Of a DNA stretch of 25,862 bases, positions 1 to 6,746 are shown one piece after another. Origin of the DNA: CAYJRR01 sp964372275 [NCBI: uncultured bacterium] (GTDB lineage: Bacteria > CAYJRR01). Position numbers and translations under genes: made by a program. Location: assembly GCA_964372275.1 (NCBI GenBank), contig CAYJRR010000066.1, positions 1 through 25,862 on the forward strand, read 5' to 3'. How positions within the stretch are numbered: position 1 is the stretch's first letter; every line of letters starts with the position of its first letter. A model generated the notes under the pieces. The model saw only the letters and a list, made by a program, of their open reading frames with translations. It was not told where the DNA came from and made no database searches.

Positions 1-1
1 G

Positions 2-74
2 AGCGGGAGACGAGGCTCGAACTCGCGACCCTCAGCTTGGGAAGCTGATGCTCTACCAACTGAGCTACTCCCGC
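2..74 (-). tRNA. tRNA-Gly (anticodon CCC)
   Basis: Read on the minus strand, this is a full cloverleaf. The acceptor strand GCGGGAG at 74-68 pairs with CTCCCGC at 9-3. The D-arm contains GCTCAGTTGGTAGAGC, the anticodon stem is TCAGC/GCTGA, the loop TTCCCAA gives anticodon CCC, and the T-arm is GCGAG-TTCGAGC-CTCGT. The discriminator is T. The next base is a C, so an encoded CCA tail is possible but is cut by the window edge. It decodes GGG glycine codons and diverges from the NAD kinase gene. Confidence 0.97.
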
Positions 75-166
75 GATCGCGGGACATACGTAGCCAACGG
101 GGGGCCGGGCGTCAAGGGCGCAGAGGGTGGGCGAATCCGGCGGCCCCGGAGGTGCGGGCCGGTGGT

Positions 167-196
167 TTGACCGCGCTTCCGGGGGATTGGTAGCGT
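167..196 (+). promoter_or_regulatory. predicted sigma70-type promoter of the NAD kinase gene
   Basis: TTGACC (167-172) and TAGCGT (191-196) are separated by 18 bases. This would place the transcript start only about ten bases before the ATG at 214, which argues against the longer reading frame that opens at 127. The -10 box is weak; the call rests on spacing and position. Confidence 0.4.
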
Positions 197-213
197 CGAG
201 CGCGGCGTCCGGC

Positions 214-1095
214 ATGGCTCGATCGATCCGACAGGCGCTCGTCGTCTACAAGAAGAGCGCGTGGGAGCAGTACGCCAAGGGACGGCGCGGGAGGGTGATC
301 GGGGCGTCGGCGCGGGCGGCGATGCTGCGGACGCACAAGCGGCACCTCGACACGCTCGACGCGGTGAAGCGGGAGCTCGCGCGGGCGGGGGTGAGCTTCC
401 GCAGCACCTCGCGGACCGATCTCGAGCCGATGCTGGCGGCGGGGCGCGAGCCGGATCTGTTCGTCTCGATCGGCGGCGACGGAACCTTCCTCGAGACGAG
501 CCACCACGTGCGGCGCGGGCTCCTGCTCGGCGTCAACAGCTCCCCCGAGGACTCGGTCGGCTTCTTCTGCGCGGCGACGCGCAAGACGTTCGCCTCGGCG
601 CTCGATCGGCTGCTCGCCGGGCGCGCCGCCGAGGTGCTCCTCCAACGACTCGAGGTGAAGGCCGGCGGACGGCGGCTGCCGACGCTCGCGCTGAACGACG
701 TGCTCGTCACCCACGCGAGCCCGGGCGCGACCTCCCGCTACGTGCTCCGGATCGGCGGCGTCGAGGAGTTCCACCGCAGCTCCGGCGTCTGGATCTCGAC
801 CGCCGCCGGCAGCACCGCCGGGATCCGCGCCGCCGGGGGGACCCGCCTTCCGATCACCTCGGACCGTTTCCAGTTCGTGGTGCGCGAGCTCTACCGCCCT
901 CCCGGCCATCCCCGGTTCCGCCTGGGCGCGGGGGTCCTCCGCGCCGGCGACGAGATCCGCCTCGTCTCGCGCATGGCCGACGGGACGATCTTCGTCGACG
1001 GCCCGCGCCACCGGACGCCGCTCACCCTCGGTGAACGCGTGACGGTTCGCCTCTCCAAGCGACCGCTGCGCGCGATGCTCGACGCGCCGATTTGA
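214..1095 (+). CDS. nadK: NAD(H) kinase, ATP-NAD kinase family
   Basis: Phosphorylates NAD (or NADH) to NADP(H) in the cytoplasm. The 293-residue protein shows the family signature GGDGT at residues 87-91, followed by ETSHH, the GVNS strand, the LNDVLV segment with N161-D162, and GSTAG at 199-203 in the NAD-binding C-terminal domain. The GVNS-to-SVGFFCAAT stretch differs from the usual bacterial G-x-N-x-G-x-L-G-F-L pattern and recalls plant NADH kinase (NADK3-type) proteins. I chose the ATG at 214, since a candidate promoter lies just upstream and the first 29 residues of the longer frame look non-conserved. No strong Shine-Dalgarno sequence is visible. It is monocistronic, with a divergent tRNA upstream and a separately promoted cupin gene downstream. 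Family assignment is firm; preference for NAD or NADH is unknown. Confidence 0.92.
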   Translation: MARSIRQALVVYKKSAWEQYAKGRRGRVIGASARAAMLRTHKRHLDTLDAVKRELARAGVSFRSTSRTDLEPMLAAGREPDLFVSIGGDGTFLETSHHVRRGLLLGVNSSPEDSVGFFCAATRKTFASALDRLLAGRAAEVLLQRLEVKAGGRRLPTLALNDVLVTHASPGATSRYVLRIGGVEEFHRSSGVWISTAAGSTAGIRAAGGTRLPITSDRFQFVVRELYRPPGHPRFRLGAGVLRAGDEIRLVSRMADGTIFVDGPRHRTPLTLGERVTVRLSKRPLRAMLDAPI

Positions 1096-1120
1096 CTCCC
1101 GCCCGAGCGGGCAGGAGGAT
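1092..1120 (+). promoter_or_regulatory. predicted promoter of cupin A, matching the cupin B leader
   Basis: TTGACT (1092-1097), 17 bases, then GAGGAT (1115-1120). The 16-base string AGGAGGATCGGCGGCG at 1113-1128 recurs at 5958-5973 upstream of the paralogous cupin, at almost the same distance from a TTGAC (21 versus 22 bases). The spacer holds a short inverted repeat, GCCCGAGCGGGC, at 1101-1112. The -10 match is poor; conservation between the two leaders is the main support. Confidence 0.4.
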
Positions 1121-1168
1121 CGGCGGCGTTTCTCGGACACGAACCCTTTTCCTCAAGGAGAGGACGAG

Positions 1169-1681
1169 ATGAAGAGACGACTGGGCCTGTTTGCGGCAAT
1201 GACCCTGTCCACGGCGGCCTACGCCGGAGAGCACGCCGGCAAGGCGGCGGAGCACGGCGGCAAGGCGGCGCCGAGCGGGAAGGCGGCGATCCTGAGCCCG
1301 GCGACGGCGACCTGGACGGCGATGGGCGACAACAAGGGTGGTCCCTGGCTGTCGATCATCCAGGGCGACATGAAGACCGGGCCGTTCACCGCCTACGCGA
1401 AGTTCAAAGCGGGTTGGGAGTCGGGCTGGCACACCCACAACGCGAACTTCTCGGCGGTGTTGATCGAGGGGACCGTCTGGCAGGCGGAGCAGGGGAACGA
1501 GGGAACGACCTACAGCAGCGCCGGCCAAGCCTGGGCCACCACCGCCGGGACGAACCACTCCGACAAGTGCGTCGGGAAGAAGGACTGCGTGATCTTCCTC
1601 TCGATGGGCGGCGCGATGTCCTTCAATCCGATGACCGCCGACGGGAAGCCGGCTCCGGCCCCCGCGGCGAAGACGAACTGA
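1169..1681 (+). CDS. secreted cupin-fold protein A
   Basis: This is a 170-residue exported protein. An N-terminal signal peptide ends near A-Y-A (about residue 19) and is followed by a His/Lys/Gly/Ala-rich linker. A single cupin domain covers roughly residues 45-155. The metal-binding cupin motif is visible as W-H88-T-H90 with a Glu near residue 100, and H130 in the second motif, so a metal-binding beta-barrel in the periplasm or outside the cell is expected. Two cysteines in KCVGKKDC (C134 and C140) could form a disulfide. The start is set by AAGGAGAGGA just upstream of the ATG. It is clearly paralogous to the protein at 6015-6512, with a shared C-terminus MTADGKP followed by PAAKTN. Substrate and activity are unknown; the fold covers enzymes and binding proteins alike. 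Confidence 0.85.
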   Translation: MKRRLGLFAAMTLSTAAYAGEHAGKAAEHGGKAAPSGKAAILSPATATWTAMGDNKGGPWLSIIQGDMKTGPFTAYAKFKAGWESGWHTHNANFSAVLIEGTVWQAEQGNEGTTYSSAGQAWATTAGTNHSDKCVGKKDCVIFLSMGGAMSFNPMTADGKPAPAPAAKTN

Positions 1682-1693
1682 TCGTTTCGTCCG

Positions 1694-1738
1694 ACGGCCG
1701 GCGCCGGCTTCGACCCGAGGCCGGCGCCCGCGCCGTTT
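1694..1738 (+). terminator. hairpin terminator after cupin A, shared with the convergent operon
   Basis: GGCGCCGGC (1700-1708) pairs perfectly with GCCGGCGCC (1720-1728) across an 11-base loop. An outer ACGGC (1694-1698) can pair with GCCGT (1732-1736), followed by TTT. It lies between two convergent stop codons (1681 and 1755), so it may act in both directions. The T-tract is short. Confidence 0.6.
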
Positions 1739-1754
1739 CCGGGTCGGCTCGCTC

Positions 1755-2369
1755 CTAGAGTCCGTACCAGGACGCGCCGAGCATCAGCGAGACGTTGATC
1801 GCGCCGATGTCCCCCTCGTCGTCGTCGGGGTACATCGAGGCCATCGAGGTCAGTTCGGCGTTGAGCGACAGGTCGCGCAGCTGCAGCCATTCGATGCCGA
1901 GGCCGGCGGTGACGCCGGGGGACCAGCGATCCTCCTCGACGGTCGCGCCGAGCATCAGGACCGGCTCCTCGAACTCGGGCTCCTCGGCCTCCTTCACCCG
2001 GAACCGCGCCATCCCGCCGCCGAGCCGGGCGTAGATGCGCCGCGTCGGGTGGAACTGCAGGGCGGCGCCGAAGACGGTGTGCATCGTCGTGCCGTCGTTG
2101 ACGAAGTCGATCATCGCCATCGCGAGCGAGCCCTTCTGGAGGCGGGACCCGAGCCGGATCGAGACGGCCGACCCTTCGCTGACGATCTCCTTGGCGTCCT
2201 CGGGGAGGACGTGCAGCTCGCCCACCCCGCCGGAGATCGAAGCGGTGATCCCACGGCGCTCGATCGGCCGGGTCGGGGCGCCAACCGCCTCCTCCCCTTC
2301 CTCCGCCGAGGCGACGGGTGCCGCCAGCAGCGCGGCGACGAGACTGGCGACGGCGTTTCTTCGATTCAT
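1755..2369 (-). CDS. small outer-membrane beta-barrel protein
   Basis: This 204-residue protein has a Sec signal peptide (MNRRNAV... ending A-S-A near residue 22) and then alternating hydrophobic/polar strands rich in Gly and aromatic residues. It resembles an 8-stranded OmpA-like or OMP_b-brl barrel. The C-terminus, ASWYGL, has aromatic residues close to the end but not a canonical terminal Phe. The start is supported by AGGAG a few bases upstream of the ATG at 2369. It is the last gene of the operon that begins with the Ser/Thr kinase at 5910, 21 bases after the stop of the SHOCT lipoprotein. No enzymatic motif is seen; the specific role is unknown. An acidic PDDDEGD stretch near residues 180-187 is probably an extracellular loop. 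Confidence 0.72.
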   Translation of the reverse strand: MNRRNAVASLVAALLAAPVASAEEGEEAVGAPTRPIERRGITASISGGVGELHVLPEDAKEIVSEGSAVSIRLGSRLQKGSLAMAMIDFVNDGTTMHTVFGAALQFHPTRRIYARLGGGMARFRVKEAEEPEFEEPVLMLGATVEEDRWSPGVTAGLGIEWLQLRDLSLNAELTSMASMYPDDDEGDIGAINVSLMLGASWYGL

Positions 2370-2390
2370 GGTTCTCCTGCCACCCTCCGG

Positions 2391-3059
2391 CTACAGCCGG
2401 TTGAGGGTCTCCTTCCGTTTGCGGCGGTACTCGTCGCGACTGATCAGTCCGCGTTCGACGAGCGATTGCAGCTCGAGGAGCTGCCGGCGCGCCTGCTCCT
2501 CGGTGAGCCGCGCCACCGTGGCCACCGGGGCGATCGACCTCTCCGCGGTCGCCGATCCCCCGTCGCCCGCGCCGCCCGCGTCCGCCTTCGAGCCGGCGAT
2601 CGGGGCGCCGATCGAAGGGCCGGGGAGCGTGGCGCGGTGATGGTCCATCTCGACGCGTCCCTGGAAGTAGACGACGTGCAGCTGCCCCCCCGCGATGTAG
2701 AGGAAGTGGCGCCGGAGCTGCTCCTCGGCGAAGCCGTCGGCCCAGGCGGTGATGCGCACCTTCTCCTCCGGCCGCATCCGCGCCAGCTCCGCGGCGACCG
2801 GCGCCGCCAGCACCGCGACGTCCTCCTCGCTGAACAGCCCGCTTCCCCGCATCCCGGCGGCGATCCCGCGCACCTCGACGACCGTCGCCACGTGCTCGCC
2901 GAAGCGGGGATCGATCACCACGCCGACCGCCTTCTCCGACTCGGTCTCGATCGAACGAAGGAATTCGGTGGGAGGCGGCGCGACCCGGGCGTGCGTCGAC
3001 CCCGCGCACGCGGCGGCAAGTGCGGCCCAGACGAGAGGGACGAACCGCCGCATGGTCAT
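2391..3059 (-). CDS. lipoprotein with C-terminal SHOCT domain
   Basis: A 222-residue protein with a lipoprotein signal whose lipobox is LAAAC (C18). The middle part (about residues 30-150) matches no family I recognise. A Gly/Ala-rich linker of about 30 residues follows. The last 40 residues are a SHOCT-type short C-terminal domain: two amphipathic helices around RGLISRDEY and a K/R-rich end. The ATG at 3059 overlaps the upstream stop in an ATGA arrangement, so translation is probably coupled to the preceding lipoprotein; an in-frame ATG at 3053 is a less likely start. SHOCT domains are often found at the ends of envelope proteins and are thought to aid oligomerisation or binding. The kinase at the head of this operon ends in the same domain. 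Confidence 0.8.
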   Translation of the reverse strand: MTMRRFVPLVWAALAAACAGSTHARVAPPPTEFLRSIETESEKAVGVVIDPRFGEHVATVVEVRGIAAGMRGSGLFSEEDVAVLAAPVAAELARMRPEEKVRITAWADGFAEEQLRRHFLYIAGGQLHVVYFQGRVEMDHHRATLPGPSIGAPIAGSKADAGGAGDGGSATAERSIAPVATVARLTEEQARRQLLELQSLVERGLISRDEYRRKRKETLNRL

Positions 3060-3838
3060 CGCCGCATCGGGACGGGACCGCCGGCGCGCTCGAGCAGGTA
3101 GCCCTCGGGGCTGTTGTCGTCGACCACCAGCTTGCTCGAGCCGATCCCTTCGGTGGTGAAGGGGTCGCCGCCGTGCGTCGGCCGCGCGTTGGCGACGATC
3201 CGGGCCCGGCCCATGAGCGTGAAGGTGTGCTTGAAGGGGCGGTCGGCCTTGGCCCACAGAAGCGCCGCCGCCGGCGCCCCGAAGGTGACGAGCCCCCCGA
3301 TCATCGAGCGGTTGGCGCTGCTCTCGCCGCTGTTGAACAGGGCGTAGCCGGCGAGCGGTCCGCCGACGAGCAGTCCCAGTTGTTTGGTGAGCAGCGGCTC
3401 GTCGGTGCGCACCCGATCGCGGGAGTCGACGCCGGCCCACGAGATCCCGATCGCCACCCGGTAGTCGGGGACCTCCTCCTTCTGGGCCACCAGCGCCGGA
3501 CCGGAGATCCCCGGGACGAAGACCAGCGGCTCGGGACGATCGATCACCCGTGCGCCGATCCGCGCCAGCTTCCCTTCGACCTGGAGCTGCACGTAGTCCA
3601 GGAGATCGGCGTCGGAGTGGGGGAGCACCCCCGCGCGCTCGACCCGCACCGACTTCCCCTTCAGCGCCATCAGGTCGAGCGCCTCGACCGCCTCGTCGAC
3701 GGCGATCGCCAGCAGGCGTTGCTGGTTCGGAACGCGGATCGGGATCGGCTGCCGGTCGAGCGGAACGGTCTCCTTGCTGTAAGCGCAACCGGCGGCGGCG
3801 AGCAGCAACGCCGACGCGACGACACGCATGAACGACAT
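3056..3838 (-). CDS. lipoprotein of unknown function
   Basis: This is a 260-residue protein. Its signal peptide ends in the lipobox LAAAGC (Cys at about residue 16), so it should be lipid-anchored in the envelope. The body is mixed alpha/beta with two Gly/Ala-rich hydrophobic segments around residues 160-200, which could be membrane-associated or glycine-zipper-like. I recognise no family. The start at 3838 is chosen because GGGAGGG lies nine bases upstream; the next in-frame ATG is at 3829. It is the second gene of the operon, 59 bases after the kinase stop, and overlaps the SHOCT lipoprotein by four bases (ATGA). Its position suggests a partner or target of the kinase pathway, which is inference only. 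Confidence 0.8.
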   Translation of the reverse strand: MSFMRVVASALLLAAAGCAYSKETVPLDRQPIPIRVPNQQRLLAIAVDEAVEALDLMALKGKSVRVERAGVLPHSDADLLDYVQLQVEGKLARIGARVIDRPEPLVFVPGISGPALVAQKEEVPDYRVAIGISWAGVDSRDRVRTDEPLLTKQLGLLVGGPLAGYALFNSGESSANRSMIGGLVTFGAPAAALLWAKADRPFKHTFTLMGRARIVANARPTHGGDPFTTEGIGSSKLVVDDNSPEGYLLERAGGPVPMRR

Positions 3839-3897
3839 CGACCCGTTCCCTCCCGAGGCGCGGAGCATACCGCAACGCCCGACGGCTGTCGCCGGAC

Positions 3898-5910
3898 CTA
3901 CATCTCCTCGAGGATCTTCTTCCGCCGCTCGTCGTACTCGGCGTCGGAAATGATGCCGTCGTCGTGCAGGCGCTTGAGCGCTTCGAGGCGCTGGGTCCGG
4001 TCGGAGACGGGATCGTCGAAGTGGCCGTCGAGCGGGAACCGGTCGTCGGTCTCGTCGGGCGTCGCCGCGGAGAGGGGCCGCGCAGTTTCCGCCGCGGCCG
4101 CCGATCGGGGCGTCGCGGGGCGGCGGGGCGGCGCCGCGCCGATTCGAGGCGTCGCCGATGCGCCGGCGCGAGCGGGGCCGGCGACGGGGGCGTCGGCGCG
4201 CGGGGGGCTCGCGGCGGGGACGTCGGCGCGCGCGGGAATCGCGGCGGGTGCGCCGCCACGCGCGGGGTCGCCGGCGTGCGCCGCGGCGGCGTCCCGCCGG
4301 TCGGCCGCGCCCGGCGCGGGCGCACGTCGATCGGCCTGGCCTCGACCGCCGAGCCACAGCCCGAGCAGCAGCGCCGCCACCACCCCCGACGCCGCCAATG
4401 CGATCCACGGCATCGACCCGCCACGGGCCGCGGAACGTTCTGCCGCCGACTTGGATTCGTAGGCGCCCCGAAGGGTCTCCTCGGCGGCGGCGCCCGGAGC
4501 GGCGGCCTCCGCCGCCATCCGATCGGCCCGTCGCTCTCCGGGCGTCCCCGGGCGGCCGAGCATCCGCGTCTCGCCCCCCACGCCGAGGACGACCGTCGCC
4601 GCGTCGGTCGGCGACGACGTGCCGGCCGTGGGACCTACCGCCCCGGCCGCCCGATCGGACACGCCCGGCCCGATCCGTGTCGCCCCCGCGTCGCGCGGCG
4701 CGCTCGCCCGCGTGGCGGTCGCCTCCCCGGCAATCGCGGCGCTCGCGACCTCGGTCCCGCCCCGGAAGTCGGGACTCCCCTCCAGTCGGGTCAACAGCTC
4801 GTGGCGGTTCTCGTGTTCGGCGATCGCCTGCAGCCAGGTCGCGTCCGGCAGGAGCGACTTCGACTGGAGCGTCCTCGCCCCCTCCTCCTCGGCGGGGCGG
4901 TCGACTTCGGTCGACGCCCCGCGGGACGCGCTCGCCGCGGTCGAGGTCGCGCGCGCGGCCGGCGCCGGTCGCCCCTCCGACGAGGTCGGCTCGCCCCCCT
5001 CGGCCGCGCACTCCGCCTCGAACAGCTCGCGCATCAGCGCCGCCAGCTCTTCGCGCACCGCCGGTCCGCTTCCTTGCAGCTGCGCGTGGAGGTCGGCCTC
5101 CATCTCGCGCGCGTGCGGGTAGCGCGCCTCCCGGTCGACTTGCAGCGCCCGCTCCAGGATCGGGCGCGCCGCCTCCGGAACGTCGCGCAGGTCCTCGGCC
5201 GACGGCGCCCGGAAGCGGACCACCTTCTGATAGATCCCCTCGCTGTCGGCATCGGCAAACAGCCGCCGACCGCTGAACAGCTCGTGCATCACCACGCCGG
5301 CGGAGAACAGGTCGCTCCGGCCGTCGAGCGGGATCAGCTTCGCCTGCTCGGGGCTCAAGTAGAGGACCTTCCCCTTCCACATCCCGGTCGCCGTGCGCGG
5401 ATGGGCGCTCGCCACCTTGGCGATCCCGAAGTCGGTGATCTTCACCTCGCCGCGATAGGAGACGAGCACGTTGTGCGGCGAGACGTCGCGGTGGACGATC
5501 CCCTCGTCGTGCGCATACCCGAGCGCCTTCGACATCTCGGAGATCGCGAACAGGGCGAGGCGCGCCGGCAGCGTGCGCCCGCGTTGGGCCAGACGCCGAA
5601 GGATCGTCGCCAGGTTTTGCCCGGCGACGTACTCCATCGTGATGAAGTACTCCGCCCCCCCCGCGGACCCTTCCGCCTGGTTGAAGTCGAAGACCTGGAC
5701 GATGTTCGGGTGGACCAGGCGGGCGACGAGCTTCGCCTCCTCCACGAACATCTGGATGAACTCTTCGTCCTCCCCCAGGTGGGAGAGGATCCGCTTGATG
5801 GCGACGATCTTGGCGAAGCCGGCCGGACCCTCCGCCCGGGCCTTCCAGATCTCCGCCATCCCGCCGGCGCCAACTTTGCGCAACAGCGTGTAGCGGCCGA
5901 GCCGGCTCAT
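3898..5910 (-). CDS. membrane-spanning Ser/Thr protein kinase with C-terminal SHOCT domain
   Basis: Hanks-type kinase of about 670 residues. Numbering here counts from the in-frame ATG at 5919; the ATG at 5910 (MSRLGRYTLL) is the likelier start. The kinase domain covers residues 9-275: glycine loop GAGGMAEIWKA (17-27), Lys in VAIKR (K42), HRDVSPHN catalytic loop (143-150), DFG (163-165) and SPE (189-191), so it should be active. A long Ala/Pro/Arg-rich linker follows, then one transmembrane helix (504-524), a Pro/Ala repeat region with four 10-residue units (547-586), and a SHOCT domain at 641-672 (GIISDAEYDERRKK). With the kinase in the cytoplasm, the SHOCT tail would be periplasmic. It heads the operon with two lipoproteins and an outer-membrane barrel. 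The HRDVSPxN loop is common in myxobacterial kinases. Confidence 0.92.
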   Translation of the reverse strand: MSRLGRYTLLRKVGAGGMAEIWKARAEGPAGFAKIVAIKRILSHLGEDEEFIQMFVEEAKLVARLVHPNIVQVFDFNQAEGSAGGAEYFITMEYVAGQNLATILRRLAQRGRTLPARLALFAISEMSKALGYAHDEGIVHRDVSPHNVLVSYRGEVKITDFGIAKVASAHPRTATGMWKGKVLYLSPEQAKLIPLDGRSDLFSAGVVMHELFSGRRLFADADSEGIYQKVVRFRAPSAEDLRDVPEAARPILERALQVDREARYPHAREMEADLHAQLQGSGPAVREELAALMRELFEAECAAEGGEPTSSEGRPAPAARATSTAASASRGASTEVDRPAEEEGARTLQSKSLLPDATWLQAIAEHENRHELLTRLEGSPDFRGGTEVASAAIAGEATATRASAPRDAGATRIGPGVSDRAAGAVGPTAGTSSPTDAATVVLGVGGETRMLGRPGTPGERRADRMAAEAAAPGAAAEETLRGAYESKSAAERSAARGGSMPWIALAASGVVAALLLGLWLGGRGQADRRAPAPGAADRRDAAAAHAGDPARGGAPAAIPARADVPAASPPRADAPVAGPARAGASATPRIGAAPPRRPATPRSAAAAETARPLSAATPDETDDRFPLDGHFDDPVSDRTQRLEALKRLHDDGIISDAEYDERRKKILEEM
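4161..4280. repeat. four 30-bp tandem repeats in the kinase linker
   Basis: Units lie at 4161-4190, 4191-4220, 4221-4250 and 4251-4280. The two central units match at 25 of 30 bases by eye; the outer ones are more diverged. They encode 10-residue repeats (pattern x-x-P-A-A-x-P-x-R-A) on the distal side of the transmembrane helix. Confidence 0.75.
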
Positions 5911-5935
5911 TCGGCGCAAATGTTATCACGCCCGG

Positions 5936-5965
5936 TTGACGCCCGTAGGCCGTCGGGAGGAGGAT
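5936..5965 (+). promoter_or_regulatory. predicted promoter of cupin B
   Basis: TTGACG (5936-5941), 18 bases, GAGGAT (5960-5965). The embedded string AGGAGGATCGGCGGCG (5958-5973) is identical to that in the cupin A leader. The 104-base region 5911-6014 is also the divergent leader of the kinase operon, whose strand shows a -10-like TGATAACAT about 11 bases before the ATG at 5910. Confidence 0.4.
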
Positions 5966-6014
5966 CGGCGGCGCGTTTCGGGCACTCGACATCAACCACG
6001 AGGGAGAACCACGC

Positions 6015-6512
6015 ATGAAGACGCTACTGGGAATCGTCGCCGCGATGGGTGTGGCCGGTATCGCCTACGCGGGCGATCACGCGGGCAAGGCGGCCGACTC
6101 TGGGAAGACCGCCGCGATGGGATCGTTCTCGATCTCGACCGCGACGTGGACGCCGTTCGGCGATCCGGCCAAGGGTCCGTGGACCGCGGTCATCTCCGGC
6201 GACCCGAAGATGGGCGCGTTCACCACCTACCTGAAGGTCAAGGCCGGCACCGACTCCGGCTGGCACACGCACAACTCCGACTACACCGGCGTCGTCCTCG
6301 AAGGGAACATCACCCACATGGACCAGGGCGCCAAGGAGATGAACCTGACCGCCGGCAACGCCTGGAACTCGAAGGGCGGCACGAACCACCTGAACAAGTG
6401 TCTGGGGAAGAAGGACTGCGTCATCTTCATCTCCAGCGCCGGGGCGATGAGCTACAACCCGATGACCGCCGATGGCAAGCCGGTGCCGATGCCGGCCGCG
6501 AAGACGAACTGA
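6015..6512 (+). CDS. secreted cupin-fold protein B, paralogue of cupin A
   Basis: This is a 165-residue exported protein. The signal peptide ends near A-Y-A (residue 19) and runs straight into GDHAGKAA, matching GEHAGKAA in cupin A. The cupin metal motif is present as W-H84-T-H86 with a following Glu near residue 96, a second-motif His near 126, and the same KCxGKKDC cysteine pair (about C130 and C136). The two proteins align along their whole length with small indels only in the linker after the signal peptide, so this is a gene duplication. GAGGGAGAA upstream of the ATG serves as ribosome binding site. It is monocistronic, with a strong terminator directly downstream. Ligand and reaction are unknown. 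Confidence 0.85.
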   Translation: MKTLLGIVAAMGVAGIAYAGDHAGKAADSGKTAAMGSFSISTATWTPFGDPAKGPWTAVISGDPKMGAFTTYLKVKAGTDSGWHTHNSDYTGVVLEGNITHMDQGAKEMNLTAGNAWNSKGGTNHLNKCLGKKDCVIFISSAGAMSYNPMTADGKPVPMPAAKTN

Positions 6513-6526
6513 TCGTCATCTTCGAC

Positions 6527-6569
6527 ACGGCGCCGATCCCACATCCGGGATCGGCGCCGTTTTCTTTTT
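6527..6569 (+). terminator. strong intrinsic terminator after cupin B
   Basis: ACGGCGCCGATCCC (6527-6540) pairs perfectly with GGGATCGGCGCCGT (6547-6560) over a six-base loop, followed by TTTCTTTTT. This 14-bp stem plus T-tract is a textbook rho-independent terminator 14 bases after the stop codon. Confidence 0.93.
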
Positions 6570-6604
6570 GCCGACGCGCGATCCGCCCTGCGTCCGAGAA
6601 TGAT

Positions 6605-6618
6605 TGACCGTTCGGTCA
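6605..6618. promoter_or_regulatory. palindromic operator-like site (TetR type)
   Basis: TGACCG-TT-CGGTCA is a perfect 14-bp palindrome in the 234-base gap between cupin B and the barrel/lipase pair. Palindromes of the form TGACCGnnCGGTCA resemble sites bound by TetR-family repressors. No TetR gene lies in the window, so the regulator is unknown. The rest of 6570-6746 holds nothing else I can name; a frame open from 6600 has no ribosome binding site or signal peptide at its start. Confidence 0.4.
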
Positions 6619-6746
6619 GCATCGCCTGCGGCGAATCGGCCGCGCCGACTCCCCGCAACGCGCGATTTTTCCGTGGGCAGCCGGGATCGGAACGTAGTGG
6701 AATCCGCCTCCTTCGGGATCGCTTCGAGGGAGGCTGTAGGAGGCCC

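Noticed and set aside
127-213. N-terminal extension of the NAD kinase from the ATG at 127
   Set aside because: Gly/Ala/Arg-rich and overlapping the predicted promoter at 167-196; ATG at 214 begins the conserved part.
3964-6018. Long plus-strand open frame opposite the SHOCT kinase
   Set aside because: Translation is Arg/Gly-rich without any domain, and the minus strand carries a complete kinase; long antisense frames are expected at this GC content.
6600-6746. N-terminal extension of the barrel protein starting at 6600
   Set aside because: It would bury the signal peptide 50 residues inside the protein and runs through the TetR-type palindrome; AGGAGG supports 6747.
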